A stretch of DNA of 64,000 bases, taken from NCBI GenBank assembly GCA_964019055.1, contig OZ025208.1, positions 6,323,790 through 6,387,789 on the forward strand, read 5' to 3'. Origin of the DNA: Anthopleura xanthogrammica. Taxonomy: Eukaryota > Cnidaria > Anthozoa > Actiniaria > Actiniidae. The notes under the pieces were generated by a model. That model did not search any database. It saw only the letters and a program-made list of their open reading frames with translations, and was not told the DNA's origin. How positions within the stretch are numbered: the stretch's first letter is position 1; each line of letters begins with the position of its first letter. This document shows positions 1 through 23,326 of this stretch, in pieces. The position numbers and the translations under genes are program-made.

Positions 1-1099
1 TTTTTATTTAAATTATGCCATTTCTCCTATAGTCAACATTATGAGCTAACACTTTGCCGTCTTACTAATATTGAGCTGCTCTTTTCATTTCTTATTTTCA
101 TTTTGACACAGTTGCTTGATTTAAGGGGGGTAGGGTCACGTGAACATTTGTTGCAAAAGGCCTATTGGTGGCTCCCGAGCACAAGTCCACTCAACATTGT
201 AAGGGGGAGGGGGGTTGAAAGCCTAAGTTTGCTTGCTATAGGAACAGGGCTTCCTGTATTGTAAGGGGTTCAAGGTTTTTTTGCGATTGTAGTATGGTGG
301 ATGCTTATAATTCAAACCAGTTTACATTAGGGCTAAAAATGACTGCCAGTCATCAGACAATGTTAGGGAAGAATCGGAACTTGTCTCTGGTTAAATCTTT
401 GCCTTGCCAGTCATTTCGACCAGTAACCAGAGCTTGAAATAACAGCTGATCAGTCACTAGTCATGATGACCAGCCAAATTAGTTTTGGCTTGGCCATACC
501 CCATTTCTGGCTCAACATTATTGGTCAAAATAACTAGCAAGGCATAGATTTGACTGGACAAGTTCCAATCCTGACATGCAGTCAGCTGAAATATCTCAAG
601 GCAATATTTTTCTGGACCTAAGCCTCATTGTTTTATCCATGATTCCATATTGACCAGGGATAAGTACTGTACTTAACAGTAGTTCTGTCTCTAAAGAACC
701 CTTGTTACCTCTATCCTGTTTTAAAAATAATGGACTCAGTACACATACTTGATCTTTTTGCATTTATTTTGTCAGCATTTTAACCAATTAATTATACCTG
801 ACAGGATCAACATTTCACAAAGCCAAACCAGTGCACACATGGCTTGCTGTTGCAAGGAAAGGTCTTCTGAGAGTAATATTTTATCCTTATTATCACTCCT
901 GGTAGGTTGATTAATTTCTAACATACTCTTTCATCTCAACTACTAAATTAAATCAGAGGATACAAGACAAACCTCAGCAACATCATCAAGGAATAAAGCA
1001 ATTTTTATAATATGAAATGGCTGAGAAAAGTAAGGGAACACTTTGCTACTGATCATGTTCCTTAGCTTTTCTTCTCTGGTGCCCTACTGACAGATGACA

Positions 1100-1383
1100 T
1101 TTTACAACCATTATCGTTGAAGTTCGACACCTGAAGTTTTATGTCTTGTCTGCCATCTAGCATTTCTAAGCTAGAAAAAATACTATTTTTGAGGGAGATT
1201 TTGGGCTGAATTAAAGACTTTAATCCTCTAATCCTCTTAAATCTTTAATTCAGTCTAAAATTTCTCTAAAAAATGTAATTTTTCTAGTTTAGTTCTTTGA
1301 TTGACGCCTGTCAAAATGCTAGTTGGCAAACTAGACATCAAACTTTGGGGGTCGCACTTCAATGATAAAAGATTGGTTGTAAA
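1100..1383. repeat. Long imperfect palindrome (MITE-like)
   Basis: The outer arms (about 1101-1166 and 1315-1383) are imperfect reverse complements, both ending in a TTTACAACC-type terminus. An inner palindrome at about 1168-1290 continues the symmetry. Together they make a foldback of about 280 bp with no coding capacity, in the first visible intron region of PHTF. The TIR transposon reading is an inference. Confidence 0.6.
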
Positions 1384-1402
1384 TAATAATTCTCTTCACA
1401 GT

Positions 1403-1601
1403 TCCCCATGCCATCTTGAAAGGTGGCTGTGCCTTTACATCTAATATAAGCGAGACATGAGGTGAGCTTGCAACGATAAAGACCTGAATAATTGTCCAAG
1501 GTGTTAAAAAATGTCTACAGCTGCATATATCATTGCAAGGTCACCTCATGTCTCGCTTCAATGCAAAGGCACAGCCGCCTTCCAAAATGGCGCAGGTATC
1601 T
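1403..1601. repeat. Foldback repeat with about 75-bp arms
   Basis: The segment around 1403-1480 is repeated in inverted orientation around 1530-1601. The arms share the blocks GGCTGTGCCTTT and GCGAGACATGAGGTGA. The start of the spurious frame at 1511 falls inside this hairpin. Confidence 0.6.
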
Positions 1602-1830
1602 GTGAAGGAGCTTGCCAAATACACCATGCTTTACCTAGACATGGACTGCAGAGCACCCTAAAAAGTGGTGGCAGGGGCTGTATTAGAGACTATAGTATGG
1701 GAAAAAGTGGTGGGACTAAGATTGGAAATTATAAGAAACTAGTATGGAAAAAGGGAAAAAGCCTCTCCCCTCGAGTGGTCCCTGATAGACAATATATATT
1801 AAATTCTTTTTTATTGTCCTTTCATGTCAG

Positions 1831-14290
<12,460 letters not shown>

Positions 14291-14951
14291 AAGCTTAAAA
14301 GAATGATGCAAGCCTTATCATAACTAATATATTATTATATACTATCTTGTGCCGTACATAACTGAAGGATTTTTATGAAATGTTTACTAGGGTAGATCAG
14401 ACATTCAGAAAAAAATCTTTGGCAGTGATTGGAATTAACCCGTGAGGCCTAATCTAATAGTTCATCATCATTATATAGTAAAAGAATTATCCCTTCCTCA
14501 ACTTCGAAATGACCAATAGAATATTCCTGTTTTGAATAGCCAAAGAGCTCGGAATTCTAGCACAAAGCGTGATGGGAAAGTGAACCCTTACACTTTTTTG
14601 GCTTCTCTAAAAATTCATTCTACTGTTTTTCCTTCAACATTTTCAGAATCTATGGAAATAGAGTATTTCAACAGACAAAAATAACAGTATTTTTTTCTGA
14701 TAGTTCCTTTGATTTCCCTGTTCCACTCTTACATGACTCGCTTTCCCAGAGTGCTTTGTGAGCTTTGATCCATATTGCCTATAGCTGGGTTTCAATCAGC
14801 TGATAAAAGTCTTTGAATCTTATTATCTGCTCCAAATGGTGGTCAAACACTGACCACCATGTGTTGTCAGCCAGAAAGAATTCTATTGAAAACTTGTGAT
14901 TCAGCTGATGAACATTCTGCACGAGACAGGAAATGACGTCAAGTGAAACCC
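14291..14951. other. PHTF 3' flank, no further gene recognised
   Basis: This is the 3' untranslated region and downstream DNA of PHTF. I see no canonical AATAAA close to the stop codon and no conserved reading frame. The segment ends where homology with the second duplication unit begins. Confidence 0.4.
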
Positions 14952-15228
14952 AGCTATTCTGTGTTGAATGTGTAATCAAGGAACACAGCGATATTCGAAT
15001 AATTCGACTAATTTGAAACCGATCTATTGGTGTCCTATTTCATACTATGTGCATCCTTATTAGTGACCAAGAAAGCTGAAAGGTTTGACCAACAAGAATC
15101 ATGGGAGTATGGGCCAAAAATATTATTGTATCATCAGATGAATATTTCATGCCTTCCTACTCTAAGTTGCTATGGTAATAGCCTCGGCAAACATTCTATG
15201 CTGATGTGGAAAATTCACATACTCATCA

Positions 15229-15362
15229 TAGACCCTGTGCAGCAAGTCAGAATGCAGCTCAATTTGGAGGACAACACAATAAGTTCCAATTCTCAGAAGA
15301 TGGAAATTCTTTTGTATGGTCCTCCAAATTGAGCTGATTTGACTTCACGTTAAAGGGATATA
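15229..15362. repeat. TAGACCCC palindromic family, degraded member
   Basis: TAGACCCTGTGCAGCAAGTC at the left and a decayed TTAAAGGGATATA at the right enclose the usual AGCTCAATTTGGAGG arms. Unit 2 lacks the copy at the matching position (about 24125), so it was inserted after the duplication or lost there. Confidence 0.6.
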
Positions 15363-16841
15363 TTATTGTTGGTTGTGCCTTTCAGCTTTTCTGGCTGACC
15401 AACCAACTTCATTGAAATAAGTATATTTATCTCGGACTTACGGGTTAGCATCATTCACTGAGTTCAAATGAATAAGAGCATAGGATATGATGGTCTCTAT
15501 ATTTTAAGAAAAAGTATTTATAGATCTTTTATTATTATATTAACTAAACAAATTCATATTTTCACTATTATGATAGTTAAGATATAAAACATTCATATCA
15601 TGCACGATATATATAGATATATATATATATTGTCTAGCATATTATTACTATTACTGCATTATTGTTATTAGTATTATTGTGAGGACTCCTCACTTTATTT
15701 GTATATTTGTTATCATAAAGTATATTGATACCTATTTTGAATTTGGAGGTTATTTTGTTTGGTTATGAAACAAGACATGGATGGATACAGGTTTGCAGCT
15801 GATGCACTACAGTACCTCTCATGGCTTTTAGACCTGCCTTCAGAAGTCGTAGAGTTTCTTCCTGGTTCTCGCCTGTGTTGCTAGGCTTTTCTCCCGCCAT
15901 AACAATCAACTTCCAAATTACAGGAAACAAATTATGTCTTCTATTACATCTTACGAAAAAACCCACTAGTTCCTTGGTTTTGACTTTAGCATATTGAATA
16001 CTTGTTCCAATCATTCATTGTTGATCAGGATCAATAGGCGCTAGTACTTGGTTATCAGTAACAACGTCCTTATGCCAGGGTAGTGAATGGTCATTAAATT
16101 CCTTACTTTCTCAAAAATGGAGGCTCACTTAATTTTCGCGTCATATTTTTGCGACACTTAGCTTTAATTCCGCGATTTTTTCAAAAACAATATTCTTGAA
16201 ATGAAAATAAAACATTTTTTCCCCTTCAAATTTCATCGATAACTGAAATAACCTCTGGGCTGATCAAAGTCAGAGCACGGCGAACTCGCAGATCAAAAGC
16301 GACATTTCATTCCCTGCCCATGCAAAGCCTATATATAGCCATAACATCCAAGACAATACAGAAGGAATATCAATTTGGCAGACCTCGGACCACCTACCAT
16401 GTGAATTGGCTAGCCGTGGTGGAAGTAGAACGTTTAATTACATTGCTATGACTCAACTCTGCCACCTGTCGGGGTCCAGGGGAGGGAGGAGGGGGAATTC
16501 CTAGGCAAAAACGTATCTGTGATGCTCTTCAGCAATTTTCCAACATAATTTATAAAAGATACTGTGGGACTTTTTATAATTGGCGTAGCTTTATCAGATT
16601 CTTAAGAAGAACTGTCCACTAATACCGAGCCAAATCGAGAATCAGTGAAAAGATGCTGCGCCTTGGCAGAATAAAATTAAACAGACCGCAAATATATTTC
16701 TCGGCGACAATTTTTTTTTTAAGAAATCAAACCCACCAGACTAAATCACTGATACCTATCTCTGGGCCAAATATAATGAAAATCGATTTTTCGCTGTTGC
16801 CGGACCTCGCTCGGTATATTAGTACGTGGACAGTCGCTCTA

Positions 16842-16864
16842 AACCCCCCCCCCCCCCCCCCCCC
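16842..16864. repeat. Poly-C tract
   Basis: A run of about 23 cytosines. Similar C runs occur at 29035-29051 and 55506-55521. Lengths of such tracts are unreliable in assemblies. Confidence 0.8.
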
Positions 16865-18291
16865 AAATTAGGATAAAATAGTGTCATTTTGCCAGTAATG
16901 TCGAATGGCTCGGACTATATATGCGGCTTGTTTCTGAGTATTATCTATATTTATAGGGTGCATGGATTTTCTTGTTCAACACCCTAAAAGATACAAATGG
17001 CTAATTTTAACCCTTTAACGGATACGACGAGCATCCCCGATATTTTTACCCCGGGAGTCCTTCCCCGGGCGTCGGGGAAAACCATGTCGACTTTAAGTTT
17101 CTTTTCTTCAAGTTCTAAAAATATTTCAGAATAAACATAATAACTTGGAATGTTAGGTGGCATTCATAGTATGGCCTTCTGGTGGGGAATTATTTCATTG
17201 ATAATGACAGATTTTGAGACACTGTTGTTTGATGAAACTTTGAAACACTGTTATTTGTATAATGACTCGCGGTTCTTGAAATATCAAAAAAAGCGCTAAA
17301 ACATTATTAGGCATTCAATAAAAAAACTGGGGTAATTTATTTATGAATTTTCAACCTCAAAACAAACTACTTTCAAGGTTTCAAATTGTAAGTTAAAGGA
17401 ACATTTTGTCGTCAATTAGAAATAAGATTATTAAAAATTTATCAAGGATTCATTGTACTCAGTGTTCTCGACCAATCAGAATCGCATTGAGTGTACTGTA
17501 ATTATTGTCAAAATTACTTTTTATTTCGTTTGAGCTAGTCTCCGAAGTAGTAGTCCGACCTAGCCAAGAATCGAACAAAATAGTTATAAGGCGGGACCGT
17601 AAAAATTGGGGGAAATTTCTTTACTAAAACTGTAAGTAACCTATTTGAACATTCGATGATATTTGTTCACTGAAATATTTTTTGTTAATTTCCAAAAAAT
17701 AATTTTTAAACTAGAGTTATAAAATGTACGATAACATTCAAATTTCCAGATTATTCAAATTCCATGCATGCAGTCTCGAAAACTAGCTCGGGAAGCCCCA
17801 TTTTTCTCTCATTATATTTTGAATCAACGTAAAATTTTACGTAAAAGAGTTTTATTAAAAGTTTTCAAATATACTTTTTGCTAAATTAGTCGTCGCCCAC
17901 TTCAACTTGAAAATCTTTGATAATCTATAATATAATGGTGATAGCATTAGAAAGTGCCAACTTTCGTATATAATTCGTATTATATATATGATTCTGCGTT
18001 GATGCTGAGGCTGTAGTCCACTAATTCACGAGCTAGACCATTTGTTTGATGCCAGTTAACTTATAGAATTCTGACCAGACGATAACCGAATAATGAATTA
18101 ACTGTAATCTATCCTTTTGCGATTGATACACCATTCAACAACGTTGCAAAAGAATCTCCAGCACTTCTCCTACCTATTCCCTTGAGATTTGGTGGGATTT
18201 CGATAATTTCATGGCTAAATTTGTTACTTTACATCTAAACGACACATTCAAATTTTATTTTCTATTTGTGTCATTCTACTTTTTGGCTGCA

Positions 18292-19713
18292 AGAAAAAAG
18301 ACCTACACCGCCAATTACGCAACACCGCAGGTAATTGTGCTATTGTGTATCGTGGCAGTATAAATATGACCTATCTGACTTTATCCTTCACTTGACTCTG
18401 ACGATGACTTCCGCTCAGGTTGTCGAAACGTCAGTCACATCAAACAGTCCATCTCAGGACTACATCCACCCGGATGATCATAATACAATTATTGTTTCTT
18501 GAACTACACTGAAAATTGTCGAAAAATATTATAAGTTTAAGCTTACATTCACTTAAACTTCACATGTAACAAGAGACATATTCATTAATGCAAGTAATAT
18601 CATGATTACCTCTAACATCCCCCTGGATGAATAGTGATGAGGGATATTTAGTCTAAATATCCCTCATCACTATCCATGAGGCATGGTCCCTCATATGACA
18701 ATCACCGGGACCATGGCTGGGTAGCATTGACCCAATCGATAATTTTGCGCAATGACTCTGGACTACACACTATTGAACACCCCAGCACTTGTGGGATCCA
18801 TTGAATAATCTTTGCGCATACGTTGACTAGCCGTGAATTTTTCTTACTATTTGTGACGTAATCAAGACGGTTTCAAAACACTTCATTAATACCGCTCTAG
18901 GCCAACCAAAGTGAATTTGAATAAAGCACCACGAATGAATGAATGCTGGTTCAATTCGCCATTGCCGCATTTAACAAAGACGAATTCCCTTAAGTATGCC
19001 GCACATCAACAGCTTTGTAAAACTTTGTAATTTATGCATCGTACGAAAGCTAACATATTTCCTAAGAGCAGTTTTATTCCTTCGGCGTCGGGACTTCAAC
19101 AAAACCTCCCTCGGCTTTCGGGGACATTTAATCACTAATCACCCTCAAGTCATGCTATTACTTATAAATAATAATTTTCTTTGTTAGTAAGTTGGTCTTT
19201 GAAAAGTTTTTTCAGATTTCATTCTTAACTTTATTATCGAGCGAAATATCTTACAAAAACATAAGCTTATCCATTAAAAAAAAAAACACAAGCTCATCAT
19301 TTTTGCGATTGTGTAATAATAATGGCTGGAAAAGCCCGATAAATAGCAAATATTTGGTGTGATATGTATTCCTTTTTCATATTTCATTCAACATTAAAAT
19401 CAATTATCTATAAAAATGTCAAAACATCCATATTGTATTGAAGAAAAAGATGATAAAAATGTAAAATGCAGTAAAAACGCAAACTATCCAACGTCCTTGG
19501 CTTGTCTGAGAGTTTCTCCAACTAGTTTACACATTTTTTGTCGATTTCTTACGAAATATAGTTAACATTGCGATTTCATTGGGTTTCACCCTAATGAATT
19601 AGTTATGAATATGATAAGAAGCATTAATAATCCATGTGAAGGACTTAATCATTTTGAACGAAGTACAATCGGATAAAAGATTCATGTACTAACTTCTGGA
19701 CATAGTCCTTATC
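18292..19713. other. Unit-1-specific upstream region of PAN-CUB gene 1
   Basis: The sequence has no counterpart in unit 2, which has different DNA at 26087-27831. It contains a retroelement-tail-like motif CTGACGA..GAAAC at 18398-18429, a perfect 43-bp palindrome at 18631-18673, and the repeat at 19568-19620. No credible gene is seen. Confidence 0.5.
18631..18673. repeat. Perfect 43-bp palindrome
   Basis: Two 21-nt arms (left arm begins ATAGTGATGAGGGATA) are exact reverse complements around a single central base. The symmetry extends weakly outward as TGGAT/ATCCA. It could be a cruciform or a minimal foldback element. Confidence 0.8.
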
Positions 19714-19837
19714 TATTGGGGTCGGAGATATTTGGAGGGTTCAAAATAGGGCTAATACGGTATTTTGGCCAACAAATTGGTATGCTAAACTGATTCCTTG
19801 TTTTAAATATCGTAGAGGTCAGACATCCAGACGAAAA

Positions 19838-22144
19838 ATGGTCAGAAACTACACCAAGCTTCTGATCTTTATTTTCCTTATAACCATCAAGTACGAACTG
19901 TCTAAGGCCCAAGAGAGATGGTTGTACAACTTCTCTGAATACAACAAGGCATTGTTTGGCTTTGTAATCACGTCAATCAATGTCGACCAGCTTAGTTCTT
20001 GTATCACGATGTGCGAGAGGAACAACAACTGCGCCAGCATCAACTTTGATCTGACGACTCTGATATGTGAGCTGAACAGATCAACAAAAAGAGCGTATCC
20101 AGAAAAGATTGGCGAGAGAGGAAACACATTGTACATGGAGATTAGAGGACAAGGTAAAAATGCTTGGTATATCCATTGAAATCCAGTACGAAGCTTTTTT
20201 TCTAGATAATTTTTTACATTACTATTTATTCTGTTTTTAAAACTTCAAATGAAGATACAGAAGCGTGTCTAGTGGTGACAATGTTTATAAGGGTTCTGAC
20301 AGGTGGTGATCCCCAAAAAAGTATGCGTTATAATCGTACCTTTCGCTCTCTTTCTTAGCAATATATTCTCTACCCGCAAGTTTCTCAAATCAACTCCAAA
20401 TTAAACAGTGCAAACGAGAATCAGCTTTTTTGGTTGGCCATTTTTTGGTTCATGTTCTGAAAACGAAACCTAAACCTAAAGTTTCTGTATCAATTTTTCT
20501 TTAGTTTGGAAGATTGTTTTTTAACTACAAGCTCTGAAGAATGTCGTCTTCAAAAATGGTCTGGTTTTTGACACGTTGACAGACGTATGAAGAATTTAGT
20601 CTTTGATCAGCAAATAAAAGCCTTTTGTATTAATTTTTTGTTTTTAACTTGATTGCTATATTATAAAAGAAATGGTTCAAAGGTAGCTGTGCATCTATCG
20701 AATTATGATTCCACTTGGGAAGTTGTTAAGTAGTTAGAGTATGCTTCTTTAGTGCTTAGCAGCCTCCCGCGTGCATCCATAATTCGTGTAGTTTCAAACT
20801 AATCTGTCATTTCTTGTATGGTCAAACAGATTGGGTACGAGTACAAGGATCTGGGTGTGGCCTGCACAGCACCTTCAATTTAACCGGTCCTGTGAGCGGA
20901 TATATTTGGTCGCCTCTCTTTCCAAGTAGCAGTGACCACTTTTTAAATTGCCACTGGAATCTGACCTCTAACACTGATATTGGCATTCGCTTTAAAGCAT
21001 TCTCAACCGAACAGTGTTGTGATAAAGTCCGAATTTTTACAAGTAATTCTTCATCGTCTGGTCTTCTTGGTGAGTTCTCCGGTGAAGCCATACCACAACC
21101 AATGTACTCTTCCAAGACTCTTTATATTAACTATGCAACTGATTATAACGAAGCTTCGCCGGGATTTCTTGCAACTTTTCAAGGTATGTTGTTGGGAAGT
21201 AATCAAATGAATGCATGATGTACTAGTGAAATGTATTATATCGTATCGTATCGTATCGTATCGTATCGTATCGTATCGTATCGTATCGTATCGTATCGTA
21301 GGGCAGGGCAGGGCAGGGCAGGGCAGGGCAGGGCAGGGCAGGGCAGGGCAGGGCAGGGCAGGGCAGGGCAGGGCAGGGCAGGGCAGGGCAGGGCAGGGCA
21401 GGGCAGGGCAGGGCAGGGCAGGGCAGGGCAGGGCAGGGCAGGGCAGGGCAGGGCAGGGCAGGGCAGGGCAGGGCAGGGCAGGGCAGGGCAGGGCAGGGCA
21501 GGGCAGGGCAGGGCAGGGCAGGGCAGGGCAGGGCAGGGCAGGGCAGGGCAGGGCAGGGCAGGGCAGGGCAGGGCAGGGCAGGGCAGGGCAGGGCAGGGCA
21601 GGGCAGGGCAGGGCAGGGCAGGGCAGGGCAGGGCAGGGCAGGGCAGGGCAGGGCAGGGCAGGGCAGGGCAGGGCAGGGCAGGGCAGGGCAGGGCAGGGCA
21701 GGGCAGGGCAGGGCAGGGCAGGGCAGGGCAGGGCAGGGCAGGGCAGGGCAGGGCAGGGCAGGGCAGGGCAGGGCAGGGCAGGGCAGGGCAGGGCAGGGCA
21801 GGGCAGGGCAGGGCAGGGCAGGGCAGGGCAGGGCAGGGCAGGGCAGGGCAGGGCAGGGCAGGGCAGGGCAGGGCAGGGCAGGGCAGGGCAGGGCATTGTA
21901 TTGTATTGTAAGAGAAGAGAGGAGAAGAGAGGAATATTCCTTTATTTTACGTTATCGCTATCTATATCAAAATGGATGAGATAACACTGAGACACTATCC
22001 GTAAAATACCAATTAAAGATGTTTGATTTAAGAAAAGCAACAAGTCCAGAGTGAAGGGTATATATATTGATGTCATCCAGTGTACGTTCACAGTTTCTAA
22101 CTATTTTTTATGCCAATTTTCTTGCAGCGGGCAGTCGTACCTAA
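19838..22144 (+). CDS. Secreted PAN/apple-CUB protein, copy 1
   Basis: Three exons: 19838-20153, 20830-21183 and 22128-22144, each joined in phase 1, encode 228 residues. Residues 1 to about 24 form a signal peptide (LLIFIFLITI core). Exon 1 then encodes a small PAN/apple-like module with four cysteines (LSSC, TMC, NNC, TLIC). Exon 2 encodes a CUB domain recognised by SGYIWSPLFPSSS, LNCHW, IGIRFKAF, LLGEFSG and SPGFLATFQ. Exon 3 supplies only AGSRT before the stop. The CUB fourth cysteine (usual FCG) is Ser (EFSG), and this copy has CC where copy 2 has DC. PAN and CUB modules usually bind carbohydrate or protein, so an extracellular adhesion or recognition role is inferred. The second intron contains a 670-bp compound satellite. 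Confidence 0.85.
21241..21910. repeat. Compound pentamer satellite (TCGTA)12-(GGGCA)119-(TTGTA)3
   Basis: 12 exact TCGTA units (21241-21300) are followed without a break by 119 exact GGGCA units (21301-21895) and three TTGTA units. The array starts about 57 bp after the donor of exon 2 of PAN-CUB gene 1, in its intron. The sense strand is G-rich with GGG every five bases, which strongly favours G-quadruplex formation. The three units are related pentamers. Confidence 0.97.
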
Positions 22145-22436
22145 GAGGAGCAAGAGGTTTACAACGTGAAGTCTATCAACAATCTTATGAAGAATCATTC
22201 TGAGTATTCCTGATATGCATGTATTTTAGACAGTAAGAGTGGGTGCACTCAAAAGTCGATGTTACATGAGACAATTTACAACGACGAATTTTCGCGCAAC
22301 GCTGCCAAATATTCGTCATTTTGAGTTGTGAGGTTTTGACTTCAGATCTGAAACTCGCAACGCGTTGCCTGAAATCGAAATTACTCTAAAGATCGTTTCA
22401 TCTGGCATGTTTTATGGTATAAACCTTTTGGACAAT
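22145..22436. other. 3' flank of PAN-CUB gene 1
   Basis: Untranslated and intergenic sequence, nearly identical to 30460-30753. It contains an inverted pair: GATGTTACATGAGACAATTT near 22258 and its complement near 22590, which brackets the palindromic element at 22437-22564. Confidence 0.5.
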
Positions 22437-22564
22437 GGACCCCTTGCAGCACGTCGGAATGCAGCTCAATTTGGGTCGAGGACAAAACAATAGGTTCCAA
22501 TTTCCAGGAGATTGAATTTGTTTTTGTCTTCCTCGTGCTTTGACGTCACGTGAAAGGGGTCTAT
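22437..22564. repeat. TAGACCCC palindromic family member
   Basis: GGACCCCTTGCAGCACGTCG at the left and TGACGTCACGTGAAAGGGGT at the right. The orthologous copy is at 30754-30877, so the insertion predates the duplication. It is nested inside a larger inverted repeat (GCGCGAA/TTCGCGC, about 22290-22600). Confidence 0.75.
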
Positions 22565-23191
22565 AGCGTTGCGCGAAAAATCGTCGTTGCAAATCGCCTC
22601 GTGTAACATCGCTTTGATGTTAATCATGTTTATCATGTAATAGTGTTATAGACACCATAGGAATTTAGTATTATTTTATTAAGTCTTATACTTTAACAGG
22701 TTGAATGCAGAGAGTGTCGGCAGTGATTAACGTCTTTAGCTACTGTTCCTTTTATGACAATTTAAAAATTTTCTTGTAGCCTTGAGTTGTATTTTTCAGT
22801 TATGAATTCAGCCAACGTCGCTTTGTCCAGCCAACGTCGCTTTGTCGCGGGTTTAAAGGGGCACTTGGATGAAAACGCCCCCATTTTCGAAAGTCCGAAT
22901 AATTCAAATATTTGAGAATAACATTACTCGATTATGATCAGGATTGCTTGAGTTGTATCGATATACATGTGTTTACTCGTGCAAAACAAAAGAATGACTA
23001 GTGGTCTGAAATGGGAAAACATTATGCTCAAGTTAAAGAAGTCGTTTGCAATATTAATGTATGGTTGCTATGGGCCATTTATCAAATAAAAACATTGCAC
23101 GATGTGCTAAGTAGTACTTAACAGGGTCAAGTCTTTTCATGTCACATTTTTTTTTCAACGTAAGTAATATAGACCCCTTTTTTTTTCATTC

Positions 23192-23326
23192 TAGACCCCT
23201 TGCACGTGACGTCAAAGCAGCTCAATTTGAAGGACAAAACAATGGGTTTCCAAATCTCAGGAGAATAAAATTCTTTTGTTTTGTCCTCCAAATTGAGCTG
23301 CTTTGACGTCACGTGCAAGGGGTCTA
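23192..23326. repeat. TAGACCCC family member with symmetrical CRE/E-box arms
   Basis: Both arms are of the CACGTGACGTCAAAGCAGC type, making this the most symmetrical copy. Each arm overlaps a CACGTG E-box with a TGACGTCA CRE-like site. Its counterpart in unit 2 is 33259-33396, which has one arm of the other type. A stray AGACCCCTTT fragment lies just before it. Confidence 0.75.

Larger units (their letters stand above)
1..1830. other. Presumed PHTF intron or upstream flank, no coding exon seen
   Basis: I see no PHTF exon here. The exon that should precede 1831 in this family encodes a conserved basic-hydrophobic stretch, and no frame shows it, so it must lie left of the window. The stretch contains a dispersed repeat at 326-590 related to the element at 5420-5595, and two long hairpins at 1100-1383 and 1403-1601, listed separately. 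Confidence 0.5.

Noticed and set aside
15763..16014. Minus-strand 83-codon frame, nearly repeated at 24076-24351
   Set aside because: It recurs because the DNA is duplicated. The frame differs at both ends between copies and matches no domain; it is probably part of a dispersed repeat.
21051..21984. Long frames encoding Cys-Pro-Ala-Leu or Gly-Gln-Gly-Arg-Ala repeats (also at 29649-30226)
   Set aside because: Products of the GGGCA and TCGTA arrays in all frames. The real exon ends at 21183 (29781 in copy 2) at a good donor.
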